Assembly (NCBI GenBank): GCA_025352865.1
Contig: JANXSB010000496.1
Location: 1-18,499, forward strand
Direction: 5' to 3'
DNA from: Chthoniobacter sp.
GTDB taxonomy: Bacteria; Verrucomicrobiota; Verrucomicrobiia; Chthoniobacterales; Chthoniobacteraceae
DNA length: 18,499 nt
Below are positions 7,253 to 16,268 of this stretch, in pieces. The notes beneath the pieces were generated by a model. That model was not told the origin of the DNA and ran no database searches. It saw only the letters and a list, made by a program, of their open reading frames with translations. The first letter of the stretch is position 1. The number at the start of each line of letters is the position of its first letter. The translations under genes were made by a program, and so were the position numbers.

Positions 7253-7699
7253 TCAGGCGATGATCTCGACCGCCGCGCCGACGGGCACGCGCGCGTAGAG
7301 GTCGATGATGTCCTTGTTGCCCATGCGCACGCAGCCGTAGCTGGCGGGGGTGCCGAGGCGGGATTCGGCGTTGGTGCCGTGGATGTAGATGTAGCGGTCG
7401 TGGGTGTTGGCGTTGTCCGCGTCGAGGCCGTCGAGCCAGAGGATGCGGGTCTGCACATGATCCTTCTCGTCGCTTTCCTGGCCGATCTTTCCGGTGGGCA
7501 CGCGGGCGATGAAAATCTCGCCGGGCACCGCGCCGTCGCCGACTTTTTCCGCGACGCGGAAACGGCCCGTCGGGGTCTTGTTGCTGCCGGGTTCGGTGCC
7601 GGGGCCGAAGCGCGAGGTGGAGGTGACGTAGCAGCGGAGAACCTCGCCGCCGTCGATCAGGTCGAGCGTTTGCGAAGGGACGTGGATGCGGATTTGCAT
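7253..7699 (-). CDS. L,D-transpeptidase (YkuD/ErfK family), signal-less form
   Basis: This 148-residue protein is a single YkuD domain, the fold that makes 3-3 cross-links in peptidoglycan or attaches proteins to it. The catalytic signature is complete: HG at 107-108, then SYGCVRM with nucleophile C123 and R125. TRILWLDG (84-91) and the RYIYIHGTN stretch are typical of a short subfamily of about 150-160 residues. No signal peptide or membrane helix is present, though the reaction is periplasmic, so export is unexplained. The ATG at 7699 has no nearby ribosome-binding site; an in-frame CTG at 7720 lies four bases after GGAGG, but would not add a signal peptide either. It is divergent from asd with a 36-base gap. 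The next gene downstream on the same strand is the small lipoprotein. Confidence 0.88.
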   Translation of the reverse strand: MQIRIHVPSQTLDLIDGGEVLRCYVTSTSRFGPGTEPGSNKTPTGRFRVAEKVGDGAVPGEIFIARVPTGKIGQESDEKDHVQTRILWLDGLDADNANTHDRYIYIHGTNAESRLGTPASYGCVRMGNKDIIDLYARVPVGAAVEIIA

Positions 7700-7706
7700 T
7701 GCGAGG

Positions 7707-7729
7707 GGAGGCTTATACAGTGCGCCTCC
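7707..7729. promoter_or_regulatory. Inverted repeat in the divergent Ldt/asd gap
   Basis: GGAGGC (7707-7712) and GCCTCC (7724-7729) form a 6-base inverted repeat around TTATACAGTGC, which contains a -10-like TTATAC for the asd direction. Each arm reads as a ribosome-binding-site core on one strand but sits about 25 bases from the respective ATG. It may be an operator or hairpin; no -35 box with good spacing was found. Confidence 0.25.
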
Positions 7730-7735
7730 TTTTTT

Positions 7736-8734
7736 ATGAGCAAGAATTTACACGTCGCGATTGTCGGAGCCACGGGAGCTGTGGGAGTCGAAATGATGAA
7801 GACTTTGGAGAAGCGAAACTTTCCCGTCGGCCAGCTCACGCTGCTCGCTTCGGCGCGCTCCGCGGGCAAGATACTGCCGTTTCGCGGAGAGCAGATCGTC
7901 ATCAAGGAACTGCGCGAGGATTCGTTTGCCGGCGTGGATGTGGCGTTGTTCAGCGCGGGCGCGGGCATCTCGAAAAAGTATGCGTCGCTGGCGGTGCAGG
8001 CGGGCGCGGTGGTGGTGGATAATTCGAGCGCGTTTCGCATGGAGGCGGACGTGCCGCTCGTGGTGCCGGAGATCAACGGCGCGGACGTGAAGAAGCACAA
8101 GGGCATCATCGCGAACCCGAATTGCACGACCGCGATCACGCTCATGGCGCTGCATCCGCTGCATCAGGAATTCCGCGTGAAGCGCATTTTTGCCTCCAGC
8201 TATCAGGCGGTGAGCGGCACGGGCGCGCAGGCCATCGCGGAGCTGCGTGCGCAGGTCGAGGCCATCGCCGCTGGGCAACCGGTCGAGCGGCACGTTTATC
8301 CGCACCAGATCGCGTTCAACGTGCTGCCGCACGTCGATAGCTTCCTCGAGACCGGCTACACGAAGGAGGAGATGAAGATGCAGAACGAAGGCCGTCGCAT
8401 CATGCACCACCCGACTTTCAAAGCCTCCGTGACCTGCGTGCGCGTGCCCGTGTACCGCGCGCACAGCGTGGCCGTGCATGCGGAATTCGAGCGCCCCGTC
8501 TCGCTCACCGCCGCGCGCGAGGTGCTCGCCAAAGCGCCCGGTCTCGATGTCGTGGACGACCCCGCGAAGTGCGAATATCCGCTCCCGCTCTACGCCGCCG
8601 AGCACGACAACTGCCAGGTCGGCCGCCTCCGCCTCGACTGCGCGCTGGACAACGGCCTCGCCTTTTGGGTCGCCGGCGACCAGCTCCTCCGGGGCGCGGC
8701 GCTCAACGCGGTGCTGATCGCGGAACTGCTTTAG
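7736..8734 (+). CDS. asd: Aspartate-semialdehyde dehydrogenase
   Basis: This 332-residue enzyme reduces aspartyl phosphate to aspartate semialdehyde with NADPH, the branch point toward lysine/diaminopimelate, threonine and methionine. It has the N-terminal nucleotide loop VGATGAVG (10-17), DNSSAFRM (95-102), the active-site cysteine in NPNCTTA (C130), SSYQAVSG (154-161, Q157) and the catalytic RVPVYRAHS with H243. Length and motifs fit the bacterial Asd family. The ATG was chosen because the family starts with a few residues before HVAIVGATG; longer upstream frames run antisense through the transpeptidase gene. No Shine-Dalgarno sequence lies next to the ATG, and a -10-like TTATAC lies only 17 bases upstream of it, so the leader may be very short. 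It is transcribed alone and followed by an inverted repeat. LysA, a later enzyme of the same pathway, lies 1.3 kb downstream in its own unit. Confidence 0.96.
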   Translation: MSKNLHVAIVGATGAVGVEMMKTLEKRNFPVGQLTLLASARSAGKILPFRGEQIVIKELREDSFAGVDVALFSAGAGISKKYASLAVQAGAVVVDNSSAFRMEADVPLVVPEINGADVKKHKGIIANPNCTTAITLMALHPLHQEFRVKRIFASSYQAVSGTGAQAIAELRAQVEAIAAGQPVERHVYPHQIAFNVLPHVDSFLETGYTKEEMKMQNEGRRIMHHPTFKASVTCVRVPVYRAHSVAVHAEFERPVSLTAAREVLAKAPGLDVVDDPAKCEYPLPLYAAEHDNCQVGRLRLDCALDNGLAFWVAGDQLLRGAALNAVLIAELL

Positions 8735-8831
8735 TTTTTTGACAGGATTTCAGGATTGTTTGGATGGGACAGGATTTTGTCCGCACGCAATCCCGTCCAT
8801 CCTCCTAATCTTGTAATCCTGTCCAAAAAAA
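8735..8831. repeat. Long imperfect inverted repeat with ACAGGATT units
   Basis: The left arm (8735-8782) runs T6, GACAGGATTTCAGGATT, GGATGGGACAGGATT; the right arm (about 8786-8831) read on the minus strand runs T7, GGACAGGATTACAAGATT, GGATGGACGGGATT. The arms align at roughly 80% identity over about 42 bases, separated by a short loop. The ACAGGATT unit recurs within each arm. A-runs and T-runs at the outer ends mean it could act as a terminator for asd and for the minus-strand genes on the right. Similar CAGGATT inverted repeats are scattered in many environmental bacterial genomes (from memory); no transposase is nearby. Confidence 0.75.
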
Positions 8832-8886
8832 CGGACGCGTGGCGATGCCGATGACGCCCGGCTTTTCCACCTGCTCTTCCTCCCGC

Positions 8887-9006
8887 TCAGGCGCGCGTGC
8901 GGGCGAAGACGAGGAACAGGACGGCAAGCACCAGCAGGACGAAAAGGACCGTCTGGATGGTGTCGCTCTGCGAGCGGGGCGGGCGGCGGGCGGGAGTGTG
9001 GTTCAT
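8887..9006 (-). CDS. Putative one-helix membrane protein, 39 residues
   Basis: A 39-residue ORF has a basic, Pro/Arg-rich N-terminus (NHTPARRPPRSQSDT) and then one strongly hydrophobic helix TVLFVLLVLAVLFLVFA, ending in ARTRA. The positive residues before the helix predict a cytoplasmic N-terminus, although the tail is also basic. It starts 25 bases after the esterase stop on the same strand, so it could be co-transcribed with it. There is no ribosome-binding site upstream of the ATG (the bases there are C-rich). The shape looks like a real small membrane protein, but the ORF is short and in GC-rich DNA, so chance is possible. No function can be assigned. Confidence 0.45.
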   Translation of the reverse strand: MNHTPARRPPRSQSDTIQTVLFVLLVLAVLFLVFARTRA

Positions 9007-9031
9007 GGGGGGAGTTTGAGGAAAAGCGGCG

Positions 9032-9907
9032 TCAGTCCTTCGGCCAGTCGCGCCAGAGCCAGCGCATGGTGTCGGGGAAAAGCATCGAACCCTGCTTGCC
9101 CGAGTGGCCGCCGTCGCCGAACTCGAACCTGTAATCGTAGCCCGCGAATTTCAGCGCCGCAGCCATGTCCTGATTCGAGAGCGGCCAGTTGCCGTGGAGG
9201 TTGTCGAGGTCGTTCGCGCCGTCCTGCAAAAACACGCGCAGCGGCTTGGGCTTGTCCTTGGTCTTGCGGATCGCCGCCGGATACACGTAGCCGCCGCGGA
9301 TGTTCGTGAAGCTCCCGATCCAGCTCACCACCTTGCGAAAATCATCCGGCCGCTCCCACGCCACCGTGAACGCCGCGATCCCGCCGCTGCTCAGCCCCGC
9401 GACCGCGTGGCCCGCGGGATCCTTCGTGATGTTCAAGCCTTTGGTCGCCTCCGGCAAAAGCTCCTCGATGACAAAGCGCGCATTCGCATCGCCCAGCGAA
9501 TCGTATTCGAAGCTGCGGTTGCTCACGTCCTTCGCGCCCGGCTGCGTGGCCTTGATGTTCCCCGGATTGACGAACACCGCGACCGTCACGGGCATCTCCT
9601 TTTTCGCGATCAGATTGTCGAAAACCACCGGCACCCGCGTGCCGCCGTCGGCCTTCGCGTAGCCGCCGCCGTCAAAGAAAACCATGAGGCATGCGGGCTT
9701 CGCGGCATCGTACTGCTTCGGCACATAGACTTGGTACTCGCGCGTGGTGCCGGGGAAAATCTTGCTCTCCTCAAAGACCGCCTTCTTCACCTCGCCATGC
9801 GGCACCTCCTGCGGCTGCGAATCCGGCCCGAGCGGATAGTCATCGGCTGCAAACGCTGTGGCAGAAAGGATCGCGAGCGCAGTGGCTGCGTGGGGGAAAC
9901 GAGGCAT
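9032..9907 (-). CDS. Secreted esterase D / enterochelin-esterase-like alpha/beta hydrolase
   Basis: This 291-residue protein begins with a probable signal peptide (about 1-21, MPRFPHAATALAILSATAFA) and then an alpha/beta-hydrolase domain of the putative esterase family, which includes feruloyl esterases and siderophore esterases. Visible landmarks are the YVPKQYD strand opening, MVFFDGGGY (75-83) near the oxyanion site, the nucleophile elbow GLSSG (171-175, Ser173), FLQDGANDLD (226-235) carrying the likely acid, and GGHSG with His268. The substrate cannot be told; feruloyl or acetyl groups on plant polysaccharides are plausible because such enzymes are frequent in polysaccharide-degrading Verrucomicrobia. 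It is divergent from lysA across about 96 bases and is followed by a tiny membrane protein. The start was chosen for the signal peptide; the longer frame upstream is the antisense of lysA. Confidence 0.87.
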   Translation of the reverse strand: MPRFPHAATALAILSATAFAADDYPLGPDSQPQEVPHGEVKKAVFEESKIFPGTTREYQVYVPKQYDAAKPACLMVFFDGGGYAKADGGTRVPVVFDNLIAKKEMPVTVAVFVNPGNIKATQPGAKDVSNRSFEYDSLGDANARFVIEELLPEATKGLNITKDPAGHAVAGLSSGGIAAFTVAWERPDDFRKVVSWIGSFTNIRGGYVYPAAIRKTKDKPKPLRVFLQDGANDLDNLHGNWPLSNQDMAAALKFAGYDYRFEFGDGGHSGKQGSMLFPDTMRWLWRDWPKD

Positions 9908-9959
9908 CGCGGAGACTGCGCTATTTTTTGCGCCGGGCGCAATTCCGAAATCGTGGAAC

Positions 9960-9988
9960 TTGATAGGGGCAGCGGCGCGAGCGAGTAT
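9960..9988 (+). promoter_or_regulatory. Weak candidate promoter of lysA
   Basis: TTGATA (9960-9965), a 17-base spacer and GAGTAT (9983-9988) lie 15 bases before the lysA ATG. The match is modest, and it is proposed because the leader would be short, as seen for other genes in this window. Confidence 0.25.
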
Positions 9989-10003
9989 CCCCGCCCTTTT
10001 CCC

Positions 10004-11290
10004 ATGCACCATCCGCCCGCTCTGCTCCGTTCGCTCGCCGAGAAAGTCGGCACTCCGTACTGGCTCTACGATGCCCGCGTGATCCGCCAGCGGATCGCGG
10101 ACATCCGGTTTCTGACGGACACGGATGGGGTGCAGGCGCGCTTTGCGATGAAGGCCTGCCCGGCGACGAAGGTGCTGCGGGAGGTGCGCGCGGCGGGCGT
10201 TTGGATCGACGCGGTCTCGGGCAATGAGGTGCTGCGCGCGCTCCACGCGGGGCATCCGGGCGGGCACACGCCGCCGGTGATTTGTCTGACGGCGGATGTC
10301 TTTCGCGACAACGCGCTGGACGTGATCCGCGAGCACGGCGTGCTGCCAAATATCGGTTCGCCGGGGCAGATCGCGGACCTGGTGCGCGCGGGGTATCGCG
10401 GACCGATCTCGCTGCGGATCAATCCCGGCTTTGGCCACGGCCATGTGAACTCGTGCGACACGGGCGGGCCCAGCTCGAAGCACGGCATCTGGCACGGCGA
10501 GCTGCTTGCGGTGAAAGACGCGGCTGCCGGTGCGGGGCTCGCGGTGACGATGCTGCACGCGCACATCGGCAGCGGGCCGCAGTATCAGGAATTGCACGAC
10601 AATCTCACGCGGCTGGCGGCGGATTTCGTGGCGCTGCTCCCGCATTTTCCCGACCTCGCGGCGGTGAGCCTGGGCGGCGGCATCCCGCATAATTACAAGG
10701 ATCACGGGGCGCAGGTGCCGATGGAGCCGCTGCATGAGCTGTTCGATTCGTGCCACCGGCGGCTCTGCACGGCGGCGCGGCGGGAGCTGCGCGTGGAGAT
10801 CGAGCCGGGGCGGTATTTCGTCGCACCGGGCTGCACGCTAGTCACGCGCGTGACGGATGTGAAGACGACGCGCACGAATGAAAAAGGGAGCGGGGCGACG
10901 TTCGCGATGGTGGATGCGGGGTTTGTGGATCTGGTGCGCCCGGCGATGTACGGGAGCTACCACGCCATCGACATTGTGGGGCGCGACGACGAGGACCCGA
11001 ACATGGCGCGCGAGCCCATCGTCATCGCCGGGCCGCTGTGCGAAAGCGGGGACATTTTCACCCGCGACGACCGCGAGCTGCTCGCCCCGCGGATGCTGCC
11101 GCGGCCTGTCGCGGGCGACCTGCTCACGCTCCGCGACGCGGGCGCGTATGGGTATGCGATGTCGTCGAATTACAACTCTATCGGACGCGCGCCGCAGCTC
11201 TGGCTGGAGGAAGATGGGCGCGTGGAGATGATCTCGCGCCGCGAGACGGTGGACGATTTGCTGAAGGCGGAAGTGAGCGTGGCGCTTTAA
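10004..11290 (+). CDS. lysA: Diaminopimelate decarboxylase
   Basis: This 428-residue PLP enzyme converts meso-diaminopimelate to lysine, the last step of the pathway. It has the PLP lysine in RFAMKACP (K50), SLRINPGFGHGH (136-147), HAHIGSG (185-191), the glycine loop SLGGGIPH (222-229), phosphate-binding EPGR (267-270), PLCESGD (344-350, C346 and E347 acting across the dimer) and GAYGYAMSSNYN (380-391). The wording of these motifs, including GGPSSKHGIW and RPAMYGSYH, follows the E. coli-type LysA rather than the Bacillus/Helicobacter type. The ATG lies directly before the family N-terminus; earlier codons in the frame run antisense to the esterase. No Shine-Dalgarno sequence is present. It is divergent from the esterase gene and separated from asd, so the two pathway genes are not one operon here. 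Confidence 0.95.
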   Translation: MHHPPALLRSLAEKVGTPYWLYDARVIRQRIADIRFLTDTDGVQARFAMKACPATKVLREVRAAGVWIDAVSGNEVLRALHAGHPGGHTPPVICLTADVFRDNALDVIREHGVLPNIGSPGQIADLVRAGYRGPISLRINPGFGHGHVNSCDTGGPSSKHGIWHGELLAVKDAAAGAGLAVTMLHAHIGSGPQYQELHDNLTRLAADFVALLPHFPDLAAVSLGGGIPHNYKDHGAQVPMEPLHELFDSCHRRLCTAARRELRVEIEPGRYFVAPGCTLVTRVTDVKTTRTNEKGSGATFAMVDAGFVDLVRPAMYGSYHAIDIVGRDDEDPNMAREPIVIAGPLCESGDIFTRDDRELLAPRMLPRPVAGDLLTLRDAGAYGYAMSSNYNSIGRAPQLWLEEDGRVEMISRRETVDDLLKAEVSVAL

Positions 11291-11298
11291 CTAACGGC

Positions 11299-11327
11299 TT
11301 GGCATCGCGCGGCGCGCTGCCTATGCA
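11299..11327 (+). promoter_or_regulatory. Promoter of the DUF3313-like lipoprotein gene
   Basis: TTGGCA (11299-11304), a 17-base spacer and TATGCA (11322-11327). A start of transcription seven bases later would fall on the ATG at 11334, implying a leaderless mRNA, which fits the lack of a ribosome-binding site. The spacer is a GC palindrome (GCGCGGCGCGC, flanked by GGCA/TGCC). Confidence 0.45.
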
Positions 11328-11333
11328 CGCGGC

Positions 11334-12086
11334 ATGAACATTCACATTCTCCGCTCGTTGGTTCTCGGTTCCGCGCTCGTTGTTTTGTCCGCCGGCTGCG
11401 CGACATCCTCCTCCGGCCTCAAGGCCAAGACGGTGCCAGCGTCCGCGTTTCTCGCCGGCACGGGGCCGATGAAGGCGCACCGCAATCGCGAGCCGTTCAA
11501 CGGCGTGTGGGCGAGTCCGAAGTTTGAAGCGGTGCGCGGGAATTACCGCGGCATCTCCATCGCGCCGGTGACGACGCAGTATCTGCGCGCGGTGGACCGT
11601 CCGCTCGTGACAGTGATGGAGGGGCCGAAGGCGAAGGACCGGCCGGCGGCGCAGACGGCGGAGATTCTGCGCAATGAGTTCCTCGCGGCCTTCCGCAATG
11701 CACCGGGCGGGCGCTACGCAGTGGCCTCGGGAAAAGGCGCGGGCGTGCTGACTTTGGAGCTGGCGCTGGTGGAATTGAACCCGACCAATGTTGTGGGCAA
11801 CGCGGTGAAGTACGGCGCGCCCGGCGGAGCGGCGATGGCTCCAGTCACGAAGGGAAACATCGCGATCGAAGGCAAGCTGCGGGACAGCAATTCCGGCGAG
11901 GTTCTTTTCGCCTTTGCGGACAATGAGCAGGACAAATTCGGACTCATCAGCCTGCGCGATTTTTCGTCCTACGGGCACGCGCGCTCGGCGATCAAGGACT
12001 GGGCGAAACAGTTCGCCGAACTCATGCGCACGCCCGCATCGCACAAGGTCGAGGACTCTTCGACGATCTCGCTGAACCCGTTCTGA
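11334..12086 (+). CDS. DUF3313-like lipoprotein
   Basis: This 250-residue protein carries a lipoprotein signal (MNIHILRSLVLGSALVVLSAGC, lipobox SAGC with C22) and should be anchored in the outer or inner membrane on the periplasmic side. The mature part begins with a Ser-rich linker, then a mixed alpha/beta domain with YRGISIAPVTT, an ILRNEFLAAFRNAPGGRYAV helix-strand unit and ALVELNPTN, which resembles DUF3313-type periplasmic lipoproteins. There are no catalytic motifs, and the function is unknown. The gene stands 43 bases after lysA with its own promoter-like sequence, so it is probably transcribed separately. The domain assignment is from pattern memory and is less sure than the lipoprotein call. 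Confidence 0.78.
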   Translation: MNIHILRSLVLGSALVVLSAGCATSSSGLKAKTVPASAFLAGTGPMKAHRNREPFNGVWASPKFEAVRGNYRGISIAPVTTQYLRAVDRPLVTVMEGPKAKDRPAAQTAEILRNEFLAAFRNAPGGRYAVASGKGAGVLTLELALVELNPTNVVGNAVKYGAPGGAAMAPVTKGNIAIEGKLRDSNSGEVLFAFADNEQDKFGLISLRDFSSYGHARSAIKDWAKQFAELMRTPASHKVEDSSTISLNPF

Positions 12087-12123
12087 AAGCAGCTCGGGTT
12101 TCGGCTCAAATACGGCGCGGCAA

Positions 12124-12140
12124 GCGCGGACATTCCGCGC
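12124..12140. other. GC-rich hairpin upstream of icd
   Basis: GCGCGGA-CAT-TCCGCGC is a perfect 7-base stem with a 3-base loop, located 30 bases before the icd ATG and 38 bases after the lipoprotein stop. No T-run follows, so it is a weak terminator candidate. It could also shape the 5' leader of icd. In GC-rich DNA a stem of this size may arise by chance. Confidence 0.3.
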
Positions 12141-12169
12141 GCGAAAAGTGATCCCTCAACGCAACCATC

Positions 12170-14395
<2,226 letters not shown>

Positions 14396-14433
14396 GCGGG
14401 GAGAACGATTTGGCCAAGTTCCAATCTTGATCC

Positions 14434-14460
14434 TTGGCGCGGCGCCTCGCACCTTATGCG
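14434..14460 (+). promoter_or_regulatory. Candidate promoter of the AI-2E family gene
   Basis: TTGGCG (14434-14439), a 15-base spacer and TATGCG (14455-14460), with a GGCGC-G-GCGCC palindrome at 14436-14446 overlapping the -35 end and spacer. It resembles the promoter at 11299-11327. If used, transcription would begin at about the second ATG (14465). The 15-base spacer is short for a housekeeping promoter. Confidence 0.3.
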
Positions 14461-14464
14461 CCGG

Positions 14465-15868
14465 ATGAACCCCGACGAATTCCCCACGCCCTGGCAGCGC
14501 AAGACCATGTGGAGCGCACTCGCGACGCTTTCGGTGGTCGCGATCGGCGCTGTTTCCGTCGGGCTCGTGTGGCTGGTTTCCACGGTCATCGGCTTTCTTC
14601 AGCCGATCCTGATTCCCTTCGCGATCGCGGGTGTCGCGGCCTATCTGCTCGAACCGGTCGTCGCGAAAATCGTCTCGTGGGGCACGTCGCGGCAGCGCGC
14701 GGTGATGTCGGTTTTCGCGCTCGTGAGCATCGCGCTCGCGGGCGTGATGGTGTGGATCATCCCGGCGATCTGGGTGCAGACGGTGAAGCTCGTCCACAAG
14801 GTGCCGACGTATCGCGATGGGATCATTCAAAAGGTCGGGCAGTTCAACGACTGGGCGCAATCGCTGGAGCAGAAATTCGGCGTGCATGGCGTGCTGCCGC
14901 AGATTCCCGAGAAGATCGAAAGCCCGCTGACCATTCCGGACTCCGCGCCTGCGCCGAAGCCGGAAACCACGCCCGCGCCGACTGACACCCTGCCCATCGC
15001 TCCCGCACCTGTCGCTCCGCTTTCGCCGGTGGAGAGCGCGGCAAAACCCACGTCGGTGCTGAACTTGCAAAACTTTCTCAAGGGCGACTGGCTGCGCAAT
15101 ACGCTGCCGATCGTGCTCGCGAAAACCTGGAGCGTGGTCACGGACAGCGTCGGCGGCTTTCTCGGCGTCTTCGGCTTTCTGCTCTCGATGATCATCGTGC
15201 CGATCTATCTCTACTACTTTCTCATCGAGTCGCGGAACATCGCGCTGTCGTGGGGCGACTACCTGCCGCTGCGCGCGTCAGAGTTCAAAGACGAAGTCAT
15301 CGCCGCGTTCAATGAGATCAACGGCTACCTCATCGCATTCTTCCGCGGTCAGCTTCTCGTGAGTCTAATCAATGGGACGATCACCGGCATTCTGCTCGTC
15401 AGCGTCGGCCTGGATTTCGGGATGCTCGTCGGGCTGATGCTCTGCTTCCTCGGCATCATCCCGTATCTCGGAATCACGCTCTGCTGGATTCCCGCGGTCA
15501 TCATCGCCTCGGTGCAGGGCGGCGCGGGCACCTGGATTCCGGGCGATCCGTGGTGGGTCTTCCCGCTCGTGGTGACTTCCATTTTCATTGTCGTGCAGCA
15601 GGTCGATGGGCTGCTCATCACGCCGAAAATCGTGGGCGAATCCGTGGGTCTGCATCCGATGACGGTCATGGCGTCGGTCTTTGTCTGGAGCTTGCTCATC
15701 GGCGGTCTGCTCGGCGCGATCGTCGCCGTGCCGCTGACGGCGACGATCAAGGTGCTGCTGCGCCGCTACATCTGGCAGGCGAAACTTTTTCCCAACACGG
15801 TGCTCGCGACCGAGGAGAGCTTCGCCGTGGAAAAAGCGCGGCTGTCTGCAACGCCGGACGGCCAGTGA
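14465..15868 (+). CDS. AI-2E family transporter-like membrane protein
   Basis: This protein of about 467 residues has the layout of the AI-2E/TqsA-PerM family: two N-terminal membrane helices (about 17-42 and 44-64), a further helix (about 80-105), a hydrophilic middle segment, then helices from about 225 onward with SMIIVPIYLYYFLIESRN, FRGQLLVSLINGTITGILL, LMLCFLGIIPYLGI and the conserved VVQQVDGLLITPKIVGESVGLHPM block near the end. The family exports or passes small solutes; the substrate here is unknown and quorum-signal export should not be assumed. The middle segment contains a Pro/Ala-rich stretch (about 157-196) that is unusual and probably a flexible linker. I prefer the ATG at 14465 because the upstream ATG at 14456 overlaps the candidate -10 box, but either is possible. 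The 3' end overlaps the next gene (GTGA). Confidence 0.87.
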   Translation: MNPDEFPTPWQRKTMWSALATLSVVAIGAVSVGLVWLVSTVIGFLQPILIPFAIAGVAAYLLEPVVAKIVSWGTSRQRAVMSVFALVSIALAGVMVWIIPAIWVQTVKLVHKVPTYRDGIIQKVGQFNDWAQSLEQKFGVHGVLPQIPEKIESPLTIPDSAPAPKPETTPAPTDTLPIAPAPVAPLSPVESAAKPTSVLNLQNFLKGDWLRNTLPIVLAKTWSVVTDSVGGFLGVFGFLLSMIIVPIYLYYFLIESRNIALSWGDYLPLRASEFKDEVIAAFNEINGYLIAFFRGQLLVSLINGTITGILLVSVGLDFGMLVGLMLCFLGIIPYLGITLCWIPAVIIASVQGGAGTWIPGDPWWVFPLVVTSIFIVVQQVDGLLITPKIVGESVGLHPMTVMASVFVWSLLIGGLLGAIVAVPLTATIKVLLRRYIWQAKLFPNTVLATEESFAVEKARLSATPDGQ

Positions 15869-16236
15869 ACCCGCCCGCGCCCCGCGTCGTCATCCCGAGC
15901 ACCACGAAGCGCGATGCGCTCGTCGCGATCATCGCCGGTCTGCTCGTCCTCGTTTTCGTCGGCTACGGCATCATGCAAATGTCGCGACCCGTGGTCGGCA
16001 ACAAGCTGACCGGCGTGGTCGTGGGAAAAGTCTTCACGCCGCAGAAGGAGCAGATCATCGACTTCAGCGGGCGCAAGATCACGAGCACGCGCGAGATCGA
16101 CGGCGAGTATGTGCTGAAGGTGCGCGTCGAAAAGGAGAACCGCGTCTATGAAGTGCCGGTGGAGAAGCCGATGTACGAGTCGAAAAAGGAGGGGGATGAG
16201 ATGACGTTTCTGCGCCCCGAGTCGGAGCAGCGATAG
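15865..16236 (+). CDS. Single-pass membrane protein of unknown function, 123 residues
   Basis: A GTG start overlaps the stop of the AI-2E family gene (GTGA), so translation is probably coupled. The protein has a short Pro-rich N-terminus, a basic patch (TTKRD), one hydrophobic helix (ALVAIIAGLLVLVFVGYGIMQM, about 17-39) and a soluble beta-rich tail of about 80 residues with VVGKVFTPQKEQIIDFSGR, YVLKVRVEKENRVYEVPVEK and a charged end. The tail would face the periplasm if the basic N-terminus stays inside. It resembles small conserved hypothetical proteins rather than any named family I can identify. Tight linkage suggests a shared role with the upstream membrane protein. Confidence 0.72.
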   Translation: MNPPAPRVVIPSTTKRDALVAIIAGLLVLVFVGYGIMQMSRPVVGNKLTGVVVGKVFTPQKEQIIDFSGRKITSTREIDGEYVLKVRVEKENRVYEVPVEKPMYESKKEGDEMTFLRPESEQR

Positions 16237-16268
16237 GACGTGGTTGCCCACCTCGTCCGTCGTGGCTT

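Noticed and set aside
8735..8831. Insertion sequence ends
   Set aside because: The inverted repeat arms are adjacent with no transposase between or beside them.
14411..14430. Short TTGGCCAA palindrome after icd as a terminator
   Set aside because: The stem is only four bases with no loop and no T-run.
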